Source of the DNA: an uncultured Cellulosilyticum sp.
Lineage (GTDB): Bacteria; Bacillota; Clostridia; Lachnospirales; Cellulosilyticaceae
Reading direction: 5' to 3'
DNA: 6,747 bases
Assembly: GCA_934725855.1 (NCBI GenBank)
Contig: CAKVCL010000064.1
Location: forward strand, 1-6,747
The position numbers and the translations under genes were made by a program. The stretch's first letter is position 1. Each line of letters opens with the position of its first letter. Of this stretch, positions 1-6,310 are shown piece after piece. The notes under the pieces are model-generated. The model did not search any database, had not been told where the DNA came from, and saw only the letters and a list, made by a program, of their open reading frames with translations.

Positions 1-7
1 ACCTCCT
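1..7 (-). promoter_or_regulatory. Possible ribosome binding site at the window edge
   Basis: The last seven minus-strand bases are AGGAGGT, a near-perfect Shine-Dalgarno sequence after an AT-rich run. If the intron carries a maturase gene, this could be its ribosome binding site, with the start codon just outside the window. It lies only about 240 nt into the intron, which is early for a maturase start, so it may also be chance or belong to another gene. Confidence 0.3.
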
Positions 8-246
8 AAAAATATTTAAAGACAGTATACTTGAAAATCAAGGGAGTGAATAGGCGTGCTTGATATGACGCTTACATCGTAGCCTAGCCTTATATGCGAT
101 TTCTGTTCGTCGAACCAGAGATTTGCCTCCAGCTTCCTTCAGATTCCACCTCACGATGGACACCCTTGCTGTTCAGCTATACATTTCCCACTACCTGGGC
201 ATGTTCGGGACTTTCACCCGTTAGAGCGCGCCCATGGCGCGCAAAC
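1..246 (-). mobile_element. Group II intron (IIC-like), 5' part with domain I; runs off left edge
   Basis: Read on the minus strand, this stretch carries the conserved landmarks of bacterial group II intron domain I. It opens with GTTTGCGCGCCATGGGCGCG, which aligns with the IIC start GUGUGCCCGGCAUGGGUGC known from Oceanobacillus iheyensis. Then come GGGTGAAAGTCCCGAAC, CAAGGGTGTCC (about 158-168), GGTGGAATCTGAAGGAAGC (132-150), GACGAACAGAAAT (99-111) and CATATAAGGC (87-96). These are structural RNA motifs, so open frames here are not genes. The 5' boundary at 246 is set by that alignment and lies one base after a terminator T-run, the usual insertion site of class IIC introns. The segment is more GC-rich than its surroundings, which fits a mobile origin. 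The intron-encoded reverse transcriptase/maturase and domains V-VI would lie beyond the left edge and are not visible. Likeness to known introns weakens past about position 80. Class assignment is from recalled similarity, not a covariance-model search. Confidence 0.87.
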
Positions 247-247
247 C

Positions 248-277
248 AAAAAATAAAGCCAACCCGAAAGCTGGCTT
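248..277 (-). terminator. Rho-independent terminator of the phzF-like gene
   Basis: On the minus strand AAGCCAGCT and GGGTTGGCTT enclose a TTCG loop. This gives a stem of about nine pairs including two G-T pairs (256-277), followed by TATTTTTT (248-255). It lies about 55 nt downstream of the phzF-like stop codon and is the natural end of that transcript. The group II intron starts directly behind its T-run. Confidence 0.85.
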
Positions 278-303
278 ATAAATTAACTATTTATTAAATT
301 AAG

Positions 304-317
304 ATTGCAATTGCAAT
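304..317. repeat. Perfect 14-bp palindrome
   Basis: ATTGCAATTGCAAT is its own reverse complement and lies between the phzF-like stop codon and its terminator. It has no T-run and no neighbouring promoter, so neither a terminator nor an operator role can be supported. It may simply be chance in AT-rich DNA. Confidence 0.5.
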
Positions 318-330
318 AGCTCTTTAATTA

Positions 331-1233
331 TCATATTTGTATTTCTGTAGAAAATGCTATTACTGCATTACCAGTAATTTGCACCAATTGAGGGTTATTT
401 TGTTCCTTTACTACATGAACATGCATGGTTCCATCACGCTTAATTGCTTCGCCCTGCATGATATCAAAATCAAAACTTTTTGCTACAGTATCTTGTAAAA
501 TGCCAAAATGGACAAGATATGCACCAAGCGGGCCATTTGCATTGCCTGTAACTGGATCTTCTCTAATTCCAATCGCAGGTGCAAACATTCTCCCATGCAC
601 CAAAACCTCGTCTTGTGGGTTCAATGTAAATACGTAGTATCCGTTACACCCAATCTGGCTACTGATTTTTATCAACTCGTCCGCTTTCGGCTGTAATTTG
701 TGAAGGAGCTCATTGGAATAGATCGGAACCATCACCTTGGAATGGCCTGTAGATGAAATTGCGACAGGATATTCTCTGCAAATATCATTTTCCGATATTC
801 CAAGCGCATCTGCGATCTGTTGTCGAATACTCTCGTCAAATGGTTTTAAAACCTTTGGCGTTCCCTGTGTCATAATAATCGAATAATCGTTGTCTTTCCA
901 TATCACGTCAACTGGCAAAATTCCTGCTTTCGTTTTCTGAATTATTCTACCACCGACAGAACCATTTTCTTTTGCATAAACATAATGTGCCGCAATCGTT
1001 GCATGACCACAAATTGGAACTTCTATTGTCGGAGTAAAAAAGCGAACTTCAATATCATATTCCGAAGAATCAGAATGAAATATGAACGCCGTTTCTGAAT
1101 TATTTAATTCTCTAGCAATTCTCTGCATCTGTCCCTCTGTTAGCCCATCAGCATTAAGAACTACTCCAGCAGGGTTTCCATGAAACCTTTCTTTTGTAAA
1201 GGAATCTACCTGATATACTTTATATGATTTCAT
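331..1233 (-). CDS. PhzF family isomerase/epimerase-like protein
   Basis: This 300-residue protein has the length and motifs of the PhzF/YddE/YHI9 family, which adopts a diaminopimelate-epimerase-like two-domain fold. Visible motifs are GNPAGVV (residues 19-25), NNSETAFIF with the family's catalytic glutamate at residue 47, PICGHATIAAHYVY (73-86) and EDPVTGNANGPLGAYL (from 224, conserved Asp 225). PhzF itself isomerises trans-2,3-dihydro-3-hydroxyanthranilate in phenazine synthesis. No other phenazine genes are here, so the substrate of this homologue is unknown. I chose the ATG at 1231-1233: AGGAGG lies nine bases upstream, whereas the longer reading from 1260 would translate through that ribosome binding site. 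The stop is TGA, and a terminator follows. No promoter is evident in the short gap after the transposase remnant, so transcription may enter from upstream. It is probably cytoplasmic, with no signal peptide visible. Confidence 0.93.
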   Translation of the reverse strand: MKSYKVYQVDSFTKERFHGNPAGVVLNADGLTEGQMQRIARELNNSETAFIFHSDSSEYDIEVRFFTPTIEVPICGHATIAAHYVYAKENGSVGGRIIQKTKAGILPVDVIWKDNDYSIIMTQGTPKVLKPFDESIRQQIADALGISENDICREYPVAISSTGHSKVMVPIYSNELLHKLQPKADELIKISSQIGCNGYYVFTLNPQDEVLVHGRMFAPAIGIREDPVTGNANGPLGAYLVHFGILQDTVAKSFDFDIMQGEAIKRDGTMHVHVVKEQNNPQLVQITGNAVIAFSTEIQI

Positions 1234-1242
1234 AAACATCAA

Positions 1243-1248
1243 CCTCCT
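1243..1248 (-). promoter_or_regulatory. Ribosome binding site deciding the phzF-like start
   Basis: AGGAGG on the minus strand lies 9 nt before the ATG at 1231-1233 and only 2 nt before another in-frame ATG at 1238-1240. The spacing favours the 1233 start. An in-frame ATG at 1258-1260 would place this site inside the coding region. Confidence 0.85.
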
Positions 1249-1260
1249 GTAAATTTTCAT

Positions 1261-2432
1261 TCAACAAATTACAAAAGTATTTAACTGAATAAATACTTTT
1301 GCTTTTTTCATGGTTGGTACTCTAAGATTATCTAGCCCATAATTATCTTTCAAATCACCAAAGGTTCTTTCTACAGAAGTTCTTTGATTATACAGTTTTT
1401 TATAGGATTCTGTTCCTCTAAATGGTAAACTTATAAACCGTGGATCATCTTTTATTTTTACTTTTCCCACATAGCCACTAGCAGTACTTGTGCACCAGTT
1501 TGAACCCATTTCACATGAACATTTCCCACAAACATGTGGGCATAGAATACGGATTGTCCCATTATCATTTCCACCATAAACATATGGATGATTCATGGCA
1601 CATACTAACTGACCTTCAAAGTTGATTCCTTCGGGTGGTACTTTAGTATTTCTCCAGTTAATTGGGATAATGCCTTGAGCATTATATTTTTCATATAGCA
1701 CTTGATAAAGTTCAGATTTATCATAGCCTGCATCCATTAGGTAATAAGAAGGTTTAAAAAGCTCTTCATAATCTTCTTTTAACTTTTGGATAAGAGGTTC
1801 TGCTATATCCATATCTGCTACATTAGCTGGTGTAATCATGTATGATAAAGTAATGCTACTAATAGTATCTACTAATGCATGCATTTTCCAACCAAACCAT
1901 TTAATAAAATTACCGTTAGTATCAAGTTTGCCACCCCAGTTTGGAAAGTTTGTATTATCTTTTGGAATATTTTTGAGAGGCACGGCATGTTCAAAAGCAT
2001 TAATTTTGCTAGCATCTATAGCAACATTAGTTGCATCAATAAGGCCTAGAGAATTAGCTTTATAAATCATTCTTCTATAAGTTCTTTCCAAAACATCTGT
2101 TTCAGAAAGCTTTTTAATAAAGCGAGTAAAAGTTGCTGCGCTAGGTGTTTTGGAAACATACTCGAAACCTAAAGAACGCTTAAATATAGGATCTGATTTC
2201 AAACGATGAACAAGTGCCTTAATGGTTGGAATCTGTTCTACTTGCATAGCAATGAGGGCCATAAGAAGTTGCTTTTTAGAATAGCCTTTAGGACCTCGCG
2301 TCTTGAGAAAGATTCAGGATACATTTCAAGAAAAAGTGTAAAATCAATAAAAGTCAGTATAGCTTCAAGTTTAGTAAGAGGTTTCAATTCGTAAAACTCA
2401 TCTAAAGTAATTAAAGATTGTTGTCGATACAT
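1261..2432 (-). pseudogene. Frameshifted DDE transposase (IS4/IS5-type, DDE_Tnp_1)
   Basis: Two overlapping frames together encode one transposase of about 389 residues. The N-terminal part (2432 down to about 2296) reads MYRQQSLITLDEFYELKPLTK up to FSRR. The rest continues in the other frame from about 2295 as GPKGYSKKQLL and then MALIAMQ at 2262. The junction near 2293-2300 is explained most simply by loss of one G from GAGGGT. In the 333-residue main frame the catalytic residues are intact: Asp83 (AIDASK), Asp177 (LMDAGYD) and Glu298 inside the exact IS4-type signature Y-2-R-3-E-6-K (residues 291-305). A cysteine-rich insertion (CPHVCGKCSC) lies between the second Asp and the Glu. The protein ends abruptly after QLNTFVIC, so the 3' end may also be truncated. 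Without the N-terminal part the protein is probably inactive. Programmed frameshifting is possible, but I see no slippery run of the usual kind at the junction. Confidence 0.88.
1272..1301. repeat. Perfect 12-bp inverted repeat, terminator-like on the plus strand
   Basis: CAAAAGTATTTA (1272-1283) and TAAATACTTTTG (1290-1301) are exact reverse complements with a six-base loop. On the plus strand the stem is followed by CTTTTTTC, so it looks like a weak AT-rich terminator for transcripts entering the element from the phzF side. On the minus strand no T-run follows. The repeat lies inside the last codons of the transposase remnant. Confidence 0.6.
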
Positions 2433-2437
2433 ATTTT

Positions 2438-2502
2438 AACAGTTTACTCCTTTCGATGTGGATTATTATCTTAAAATATATATCGAATTGGGGTAGACTG
2501 TT
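2438..2502. repeat. Imperfect inverted repeat covering the transposase ribosome binding site
   Basis: ACAGTTTACTCCTTTCGAT (2439-2457) and ATCGAATTGGGGTAGACTGT (2482-2501) are imperfect reverse complements separated by 24 nt; each arm can be extended by one pair. In a minus-strand transcript the later arm contains AAAGGAG (2447-2453), the only ribosome binding site candidate for the transposase, 14 nt before its ATG. A read-through transcript would fold and hide it. The outer arm may mark the right end of the insertion element. No matching copy was found at the phzF-proximal end. Confidence 0.68.
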
Positions 2503-2562
2503 TTTTATATGCAATAAAAATATTGTAAAATCAAGGCCTAAAAATTATGAAATTATCTCATT

Positions 2563-2931
2563 TTATTTAATTGGCATTCCAATTCTCATATCTAATCTCC
2601 ATTGTGGGGCATTACCATCATCTCCCCAATATTCATCAACAGCTACTATTTTATCATTATCAACTTTTATAAAAGATACAACGTGAAAAGACATTTCTTT
2701 GTCTGTAGTATATACATTAACTGCAGTAATTATTAGGTTTCCAATTTGCTCTATCCTTTCAATTGTTCCATCCCATTCACCAGGGTATTCACAATTTGCT
2801 CTAATATACTCGTCTACTGTAAAATGCTCATTTGAACAATGCCAATTTATATAGGCATCTTCACGAAAGTAACTCTTCATTTTCTCCCTATTTTGTGACA
2901 AAACTGTATTCCAAAAGCCTTTTATATCCAT
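2563..2931 (-). CDS. NTF2-like / SnoaL-like domain protein
   Basis: This 122-residue protein has the length and style of a single NTF2-like (SnoaL-type) cone-fold domain: an N-terminal helix (FWNTVLSQNREKMKSYF), a short acidic and aromatic segment (DAYINWHC), and a strand-rich C-terminal half ending in VDEYWGDDGNAPQWR, a motif I associate with 'nuclear transport factor 2 family' bacterial proteins. Such folds bind small molecules or act as small enzymes. The substrate here cannot be told. AAGGAG lies six bases before the ATG, and a good promoter lies just upstream, so it is a separate transcription unit from the phage lysin. There is no signal peptide or membrane segment. It does not look like a phage structural gene: it is either host DNA at the prophage border or a passenger gene. 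Confidence 0.82.
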   Translation of the reverse strand: MDIKGFWNTVLSQNREKMKSYFREDAYINWHCSNEHFTVDEYIRANCEYPGEWDGTIERIEQIGNLIITAVNVYTTDKEMSFHVVSFIKVDNDKIVAVDEYWGDDGNAPQWRLDMRIGMPIK

Positions 2932-2964
2932 CTTCTTCTCCTTGTATATGTATTATCTTTTCTT

Positions 2965-2993
2965 AGTATACATCTTTTGCTTTTTTCATTCAA
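2965..2993 (-). promoter_or_regulatory. Sigma-A-type promoter of the NTF2-like gene
   Basis: On the minus strand TTGAAT (2988-2993) and TATACT (2965-2970) are separated by exactly 17 nt. The -10 box lies about 33 nt upstream of the ATG at 2931, and the -35 box starts immediately after the amidase stop codon. This suggests the gene is expressed independently of the phage late operon. Confidence 0.75.
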
Positions 2994-2995
2994 TT

Positions 2996-3631
2996 CTAAT
3001 TAATGTATTTGACAAACTTAATTATTAGTGATCTCACATTATTTCGTGTATACTCCTCTCTAATCCACACATCAGGACAACTAATAATCCCTTTTTCCTG
3101 TAACACTTTAACTGCTTTTTCTAATTCCTCATCCTTGTTCATTGCATCTTCCACATCTTGTTTAAGCTGTTTCCATTCTTTAGTGTTCTCCACATAATAC
3201 TTAGGACAAATCTTACCTGTCACATCATAATGCCTAATGATCGTCTGTGTCGGATCTAACTTATATCTACTGCATAAATCTACCAACAACTCAATCAATG
3301 CCTTATATGCCAAATCTGTGTATTTCCCAATATTATCAGAATGGCATACCTCAATACCAATGGAATAATTATTTGCCTTGCTTGCATGATAAGCCACTTC
3401 ATTTTCAGGTACACATCTAATAACCACACCATCATTTCCAATAATATAATGTGCTGATGCATAGGTACCTCTCCCATCCTTCAAACTATCAAAATACTTG
3501 GCATTATTTTCTGCTGTACTTCCTGCATTTCCTACCCAATGAACCACAATGTTTTTAATTGTTCCTATTTTGGTTTGTGGTCTGCTCCACCTGTTTGGTG
3601 TTAATAACATTTCTTTAATTTTAACTGCCAT
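2996..3631 (-). CDS. Phage endolysin, N-acetylmuramoyl-L-alanine amidase (Amidase_2)
   Basis: This 211-residue enzyme should cut the amide bond between MurNAc and L-alanine of peptidoglycan, releasing phage or tail particles. The Amidase_2/PGRP-like catalytic domain fills about residues 20-150. The expected zinc ligands are His31 (VVHWVG), His134 (RHYDVTGK) and Cys142, with Glu94 (GIEVC) and Lys140 in the usual active-site positions. AHYIIGNDG (60-68) is also typical of the family. After a charged linker, the C-terminal 45 residues (EKAVKVLQEKGIISCPDVW onward) resemble a short helical module found in clostridial phage lysins, possibly for wall binding. There is no signal peptide, which fits holin-dependent export. 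The start is supported by GAGAGGAAAT upstream. It follows the holin by 16 nt and is the last gene of the tail-lysis operon. The stop is TAG. Confidence 0.95.
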   Translation of the reverse strand: MAVKIKEMLLTPNRWSRPQTKIGTIKNIVVHWVGNAGSTAENNAKYFDSLKDGRGTYASAHYIIGNDGVVIRCVPENEVAYHASKANNYSIGIEVCHSDNIGKYTDLAYKALIELLVDLCSRYKLDPTQTIIRHYDVTGKICPKYYVENTKEWKQLKQDVEDAMNKDEELEKAVKVLQEKGIISCPDVWIREEYTRNNVRSLIIKFVKYIN

Positions 3632-3647
3632 ATTTTATATTTCCTCT

Positions 3648-3890
3648 CTACCCTTTGATATTTGCTACAATCTGATCTAGCTTTGTATTAATATCTTTTG
3701 CTAAGACTGCATTTGTTTCAAGAAGTGCTTTATTAGTCTGGGATAGTTCCTCAAGGTGCCTTAATAAACGTTCTTCTCGCTCTTTTGTGTCCTGTCTGTT
3801 TTCATTTTGTACCTTAGCAACATAACATCCTAATACTGCTACACATGCAATCGGAAAACCTACATTCTGTAATAGTTCAATAAAATTCAT
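3648..3890 (-). CDS. Holin, BhlA/UviB-like
   Basis: This 80-residue protein has one N-terminal hydrophobic segment (about residues 11-26, FPIACVAVLGCYVAKV) followed by a highly charged, probably coiled-coil tail (ENRQDTKEREERLLRHLEELSQ and on). This is the layout of BhlA/UviB holin-like proteins of Bacillus and Clostridium phages and bacteriocin plasmids. It would permeabilise the membrane so that the amidase encoded 16 nt downstream reaches the wall. AAAGG lies seven bases before the ATG, and the gap from the tail-fibre gene is 12 nt, so the two are probably co-transcribed. A role as a bacteriocin-release protein rather than a true phage holin cannot be excluded. Confidence 0.9.
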   Translation of the reverse strand: MNFIELLQNVGFPIACVAVLGCYVAKVQNENRQDTKEREERLLRHLEELSQTNKALLETNAVLAKDINTKLDQIVANIKG

Positions 3891-3902
3891 ATAAAAACCT
3901 TT

Positions 3903-4745
3903 CTAATAATATTCAATAATCTCAAATCCATAAACAATATTGCTATACGAAGTCCCTGCCGACATATTTTGAAACAAAACTGTATTATTGTTGCTGATAT
4001 GTGGGACTACCAAATCTGCTGAACATTTAATGACATTAATGGACGACTTAGTTGGTTCTAAGGACGTTATTGATACTGCAAATGAACTGCTAGCATCAAT
4101 CTTAGTAATTTTCCCCTTATAGGTTGTCACTTTCTTAACTGTTCCCTTATTCATATTGTTAATAGCACTAATAATCTCATTCTTGATGCTATTTATATCT
4201 TGTAATCCAATCTCCATATCAGCTATCTGTTCTGTAAGCAAGATAATATTTTCTCTTATATCTTCATGAGCATATTGATCCGTATTATGCTCTGCCATTG
4301 ATTCTGCTGTTAGATAAACCAAGCTATCATTGATTGTTGCCTCAATATGTGCAGCGTTGCTTACCATAACCGTTACATGAATCAGCTTTTCGTTTAATGA
4401 GTCTTTTGAAATATAAGAGGTATTTTCTGTGTAGCCATACATATAAAGATGTTCAATTCTATCTTTGCCTTTAGCATAAATACCTATTTCACTCCAATTA
4501 AAATCACTTTTAATATCTTCAACCTTTAATACCGCCGAAAGTGTTACCTGACTACCATTTCTATCTAAGTTGTTAATTGGTAAGTTTTGCTTAATGCTTA
4601 CAAGACTTTCTGCAAAACCTAAATCTCCCTCATATACGCCATCACCTAATTCTATTCTTGTAAACTCTATTGGTTCACCTGCTAAAGCTTTAGACAATAG
4701 CTCCATACCTTTTACTGTTAAACTCTTATTTTTAAATTCGCTCAT
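3903..4745 (-). CDS. Phage tail fibre / tail-collar fibre protein (DUF3751-like N-terminus)
   Basis: This 280-residue protein begins like the phage tail-collar fibre family: residues 1-145 include KSLTVKGMELLSKALAG, FTRIELGDG and WSEIGIYAKG, typical of the domain that anchors the fibre to the baseplate. Residues 150-166 (MAEHNTDQYAHEDIREN) resemble the HN-D-AH-DIR motif common in fibre proteins. A helical, probably trimeric coiled-coil stretch follows to about 198. The last 80 residues (from GTVKKVTTYKG to FEIIEYY) are strand-rich and look like a small beta-sandwich tip that would contact the host surface. The fibre is short for a receptor-binding protein. AAGGAG, overlapping the upstream stop codon, lies five bases before the ATG. 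The gene sits 9 nt after the DUF2313 gene, which fits baseplate-to-fibre order in PBSX-like loci. Confidence 0.88.
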   Translation of the reverse strand: MSEFKNKSLTVKGMELLSKALAGEPIEFTRIELGDGVYEGDLGFAESLVSIKQNLPINNLDRNGSQVTLSAVLKVEDIKSDFNWSEIGIYAKGKDRIEHLYMYGYTENTSYISKDSLNEKLIHVTVMVSNAAHIEATINDSLVYLTAESMAEHNTDQYAHEDIRENIILLTEQIADMEIGLQDINSIKNEIISAINNMNKGTVKKVTTYKGKITKIDASSSFAVSITSLEPTKSSINVIKCSADLVVPHISNNNTVLFQNMSAGTSYSNIVYGFEIIEYY

Positions 4746-4754
4746 CTTGGCTCC

Positions 4755-5261
4755 TTATATTTTAATTTCATCTGCTGTTCTTATTTGTATTCCCACGTAA
4801 TAATCTATCTGTATTGGCTCTAAAGTGGTAACATTTAATACTAAATTACAAGGAATCTTCTTCCTTAAATAGTTATAAATCATTGGTATAAGATGCTCTT
4901 TTGAAGCTACTACACTAATTGTAAGCGTATAAAATCTATAATTCATATCTAATAAAAAATTCCCCTTACCTAATGTGGTATTTAATGTATTTTTTAGCCA
5001 CATCATAGTAAAAGGAATCGTTGAATTATATTTGTTTAGGATGTTAAAATGTCTTGTTTCTAAATCACCATTACTTGATAAACCTAGCATTTGCTCATAA
5101 CGTCTTAATCCTTTATCATTAGCTGATTCTATAAATTGATTGTCCTGTAATAGATTCATCTTACTTCTTAGCTCATCTATTTCCACACTAACTGTTTTAT
5201 CTAGCTCTTGAAATTCTTTAACTTCACTTATAAATTCAGGCAAGTATTTCTTTAACCTCAT
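4755..5261 (-). CDS. Baseplate/tail protein, YmfQ (DUF2313), XkdU-like
   Basis: This 168-residue protein matches the DUF2313 (YmfQ, XkdU, Mu gp48-like) baseplate family in length and position. Visible family features are an N-terminal helical region starting LKKYLPEFI, then LRRYEQMLGL (53-62), TRHFNILNKYN and a beta-rich C-terminal half around PCNLVLNVTTLEPI. Such proteins sit at the baseplate wedge next to baseplate J and help mount the tail fibre. The ATG overlaps the stop codon of the baseplate J gene (ATGA), so translation is likely coupled. It is soluble, with no membrane segment. Confidence 0.85.
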   Translation of the reverse strand: MRLKKYLPEFISEVKEFQELDKTVSVEIDELRSKMNLLQDNQFIESANDKGLRRYEQMLGLSSNGDLETRHFNILNKYNSTIPFTMMWLKNTLNTTLGKGNFLLDMNYRFYTLTISVVASKEHLIPMIYNYLRKKIPCNLVLNVTTLEPIQIDYYVGIQIRTADEIKI

Positions 5262-6310
5262 AGATTTACCACACCCACCAATACTGGCACTTCCTCTCCT
5301 GACAGATATAGATTTCTAGATGAGCCATTAAGCTTTGTGTCTTCAATGTCAATAATGACTTCTATGTCTAAAAGCCTAGCTTCAATCTTGCTAATACGAA
5401 CCACTATATCATTCTCTGACCAATTAGCTCTAAGCTCTTTAAAATAATCTTCAATGACCTCATTCACTCGACTGCTTAAGTTCTCCCAACTACTCCCCTT
5501 TAATGTGAGGTGTGTGGTTATGGTAATATCAACTGCGTTCGCTGCTTCTACTGTTACGCTATGACCTATCGGGGCAATGCCTAATCCTTCTCCACTATTC
5601 TCAATCGGGTCAACAAGAGTTTGAACCTGCTCAATTAGTTCTGCAGAAGGTACATTATTACCTGCATCAAGTAGTCTTAATTTAACTGTACCCCCACCAT
5701 CCCATGCAGGATAAACCTTAACTTGACCAACGCCATCAATACTGCCTACTTTTTCTTTATAGTCAGCAATATTTCCACCAAATGCTTCCTTTTCAAAACT
5801 GTTAAAATATCTACACCTTAGTGCATCATCTTGCTCCTTATTTGCACCAAATTGCACCACTTCGCCCAGTTGTGCTGAGTTAATATGCTCAACTGCATCA
5901 ATATTAATCAAGCTACCATCATAGTGATTACCAATGGTGCCTTCTTGCTCACATTTGAGTAAATATACACCAGATTGCAGCATTTCGGTTACAATGTATG
6001 TTAGTTCCTCTTTTCCCCATCTTGAACCGATTGGTACTTGATTATCAAAGTAGCCTTTTCTGATCGAATGAGTCGCTTTCTTGCGATAAATACCATGCTC
6101 AGCACATCTTCTATCAAGATATTCACCGTAAGCTGTATCTGCATAAACTCTCTTTTCCAGCTCATCAATGTAAAGGTATGCTTCATATAACTCAGCTACG
6201 CATGTTGCAATTGCATCAAATAAAAAAGAGCCTTCACTAGTATCTATACCAGTGCTGACTCGCTCTAATGCCCTGTTTAAAAGGCTTTCATATGTGATTG
6301 TATTAGACAT
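5258..6310 (-). CDS. Baseplate J-like protein (XkdT-like)
   Basis: This 350-residue protein has the length and signatures of baseplate J/XkdT, the wedge component that joins central hub and fibres in contractile tails. In order it shows an N-terminal helical region (SEGSFLFDAIATCVAELYEAY), YLDRRCAEHGIYRKKAT, the hallmark EAFGGNIADYKEKVGSIDGV followed by KVYPAWDGGGTVKL, then PIGHSVTVEA and, near the end, RISKIEARLLDIEVIIDIED. All are intact with no frameshift. Its ATG overlaps the stop of the preceding gp25-like fragment by 8 nt and its own stop overlaps the next start by 4 nt, so it lies inside one late operon. It implies a contractile tail (myovirus-like or R-type bacteriocin-like) rather than a siphovirus. 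Confidence 0.94.
   Translation of the reverse strand: MSNTITYESLLNRALERVSTGIDTSEGSFLFDAIATCVAELYEAYLYIDELEKRVYADTAYGEYLDRRCAEHGIYRKKATHSIRKGYFDNQVPIGSRWGKEELTYIVTEMLQSGVYLLKCEQEGTIGNHYDGSLINIDAVEHINSAQLGEVVQFGANKEQDDALRCRYFNSFEKEAFGGNIADYKEKVGSIDGVGQVKVYPAWDGGGTVKLRLLDAGNNVPSAELIEQVQTLVDPIENSGEGLGIAPIGHSVTVEAANAVDITITTHLTLKGSSWENLSSRVNEVIEDYFKELRANWSENDIVVRISKIEARLLDIEVIIDIEDTKLNGSSRNLYLSGEEVPVLVGVVNL

Noticed and set aside
94..297. Plus-strand open frame of 67 codons
   Set aside because: It is the antisense reading of conserved group II intron domain I RNA and the adjoining terminator. Such frames are commonly mis-annotated as hypothetical proteins.
1234..1260. Longer phzF-like protein starting at the ATG at 1258-1260
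   Set aside because: The AGGAGG ribosome binding site would lie inside the coding region, and the extra nine residues do not fit the family N-terminus; the 1233 start has ideal spacing.
2206..2394. Plus-strand open frame over the transposase N-terminus
   Set aside because: It is a shadow of the frameshifted transposase, with no ribosome binding site or family resemblance.
2547..2561. Terminator after the NTF2-like gene
   Set aside because: The minus-strand hairpin has only six pairs including a G-T, a three-base loop and an interrupted T-run, too weak to list as a feature.
2456..2686. Plus-strand open frame of 76 codons
   Set aside because: It overlaps the NTF2-like gene antisense and crosses the inverted repeat; its composition is that of AT-rich non-coding DNA.
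6001..6186. Second minus-strand frame inside the baseplate J gene
   Set aside because: It lies wholly within an intact, motif-bearing gene in another frame.
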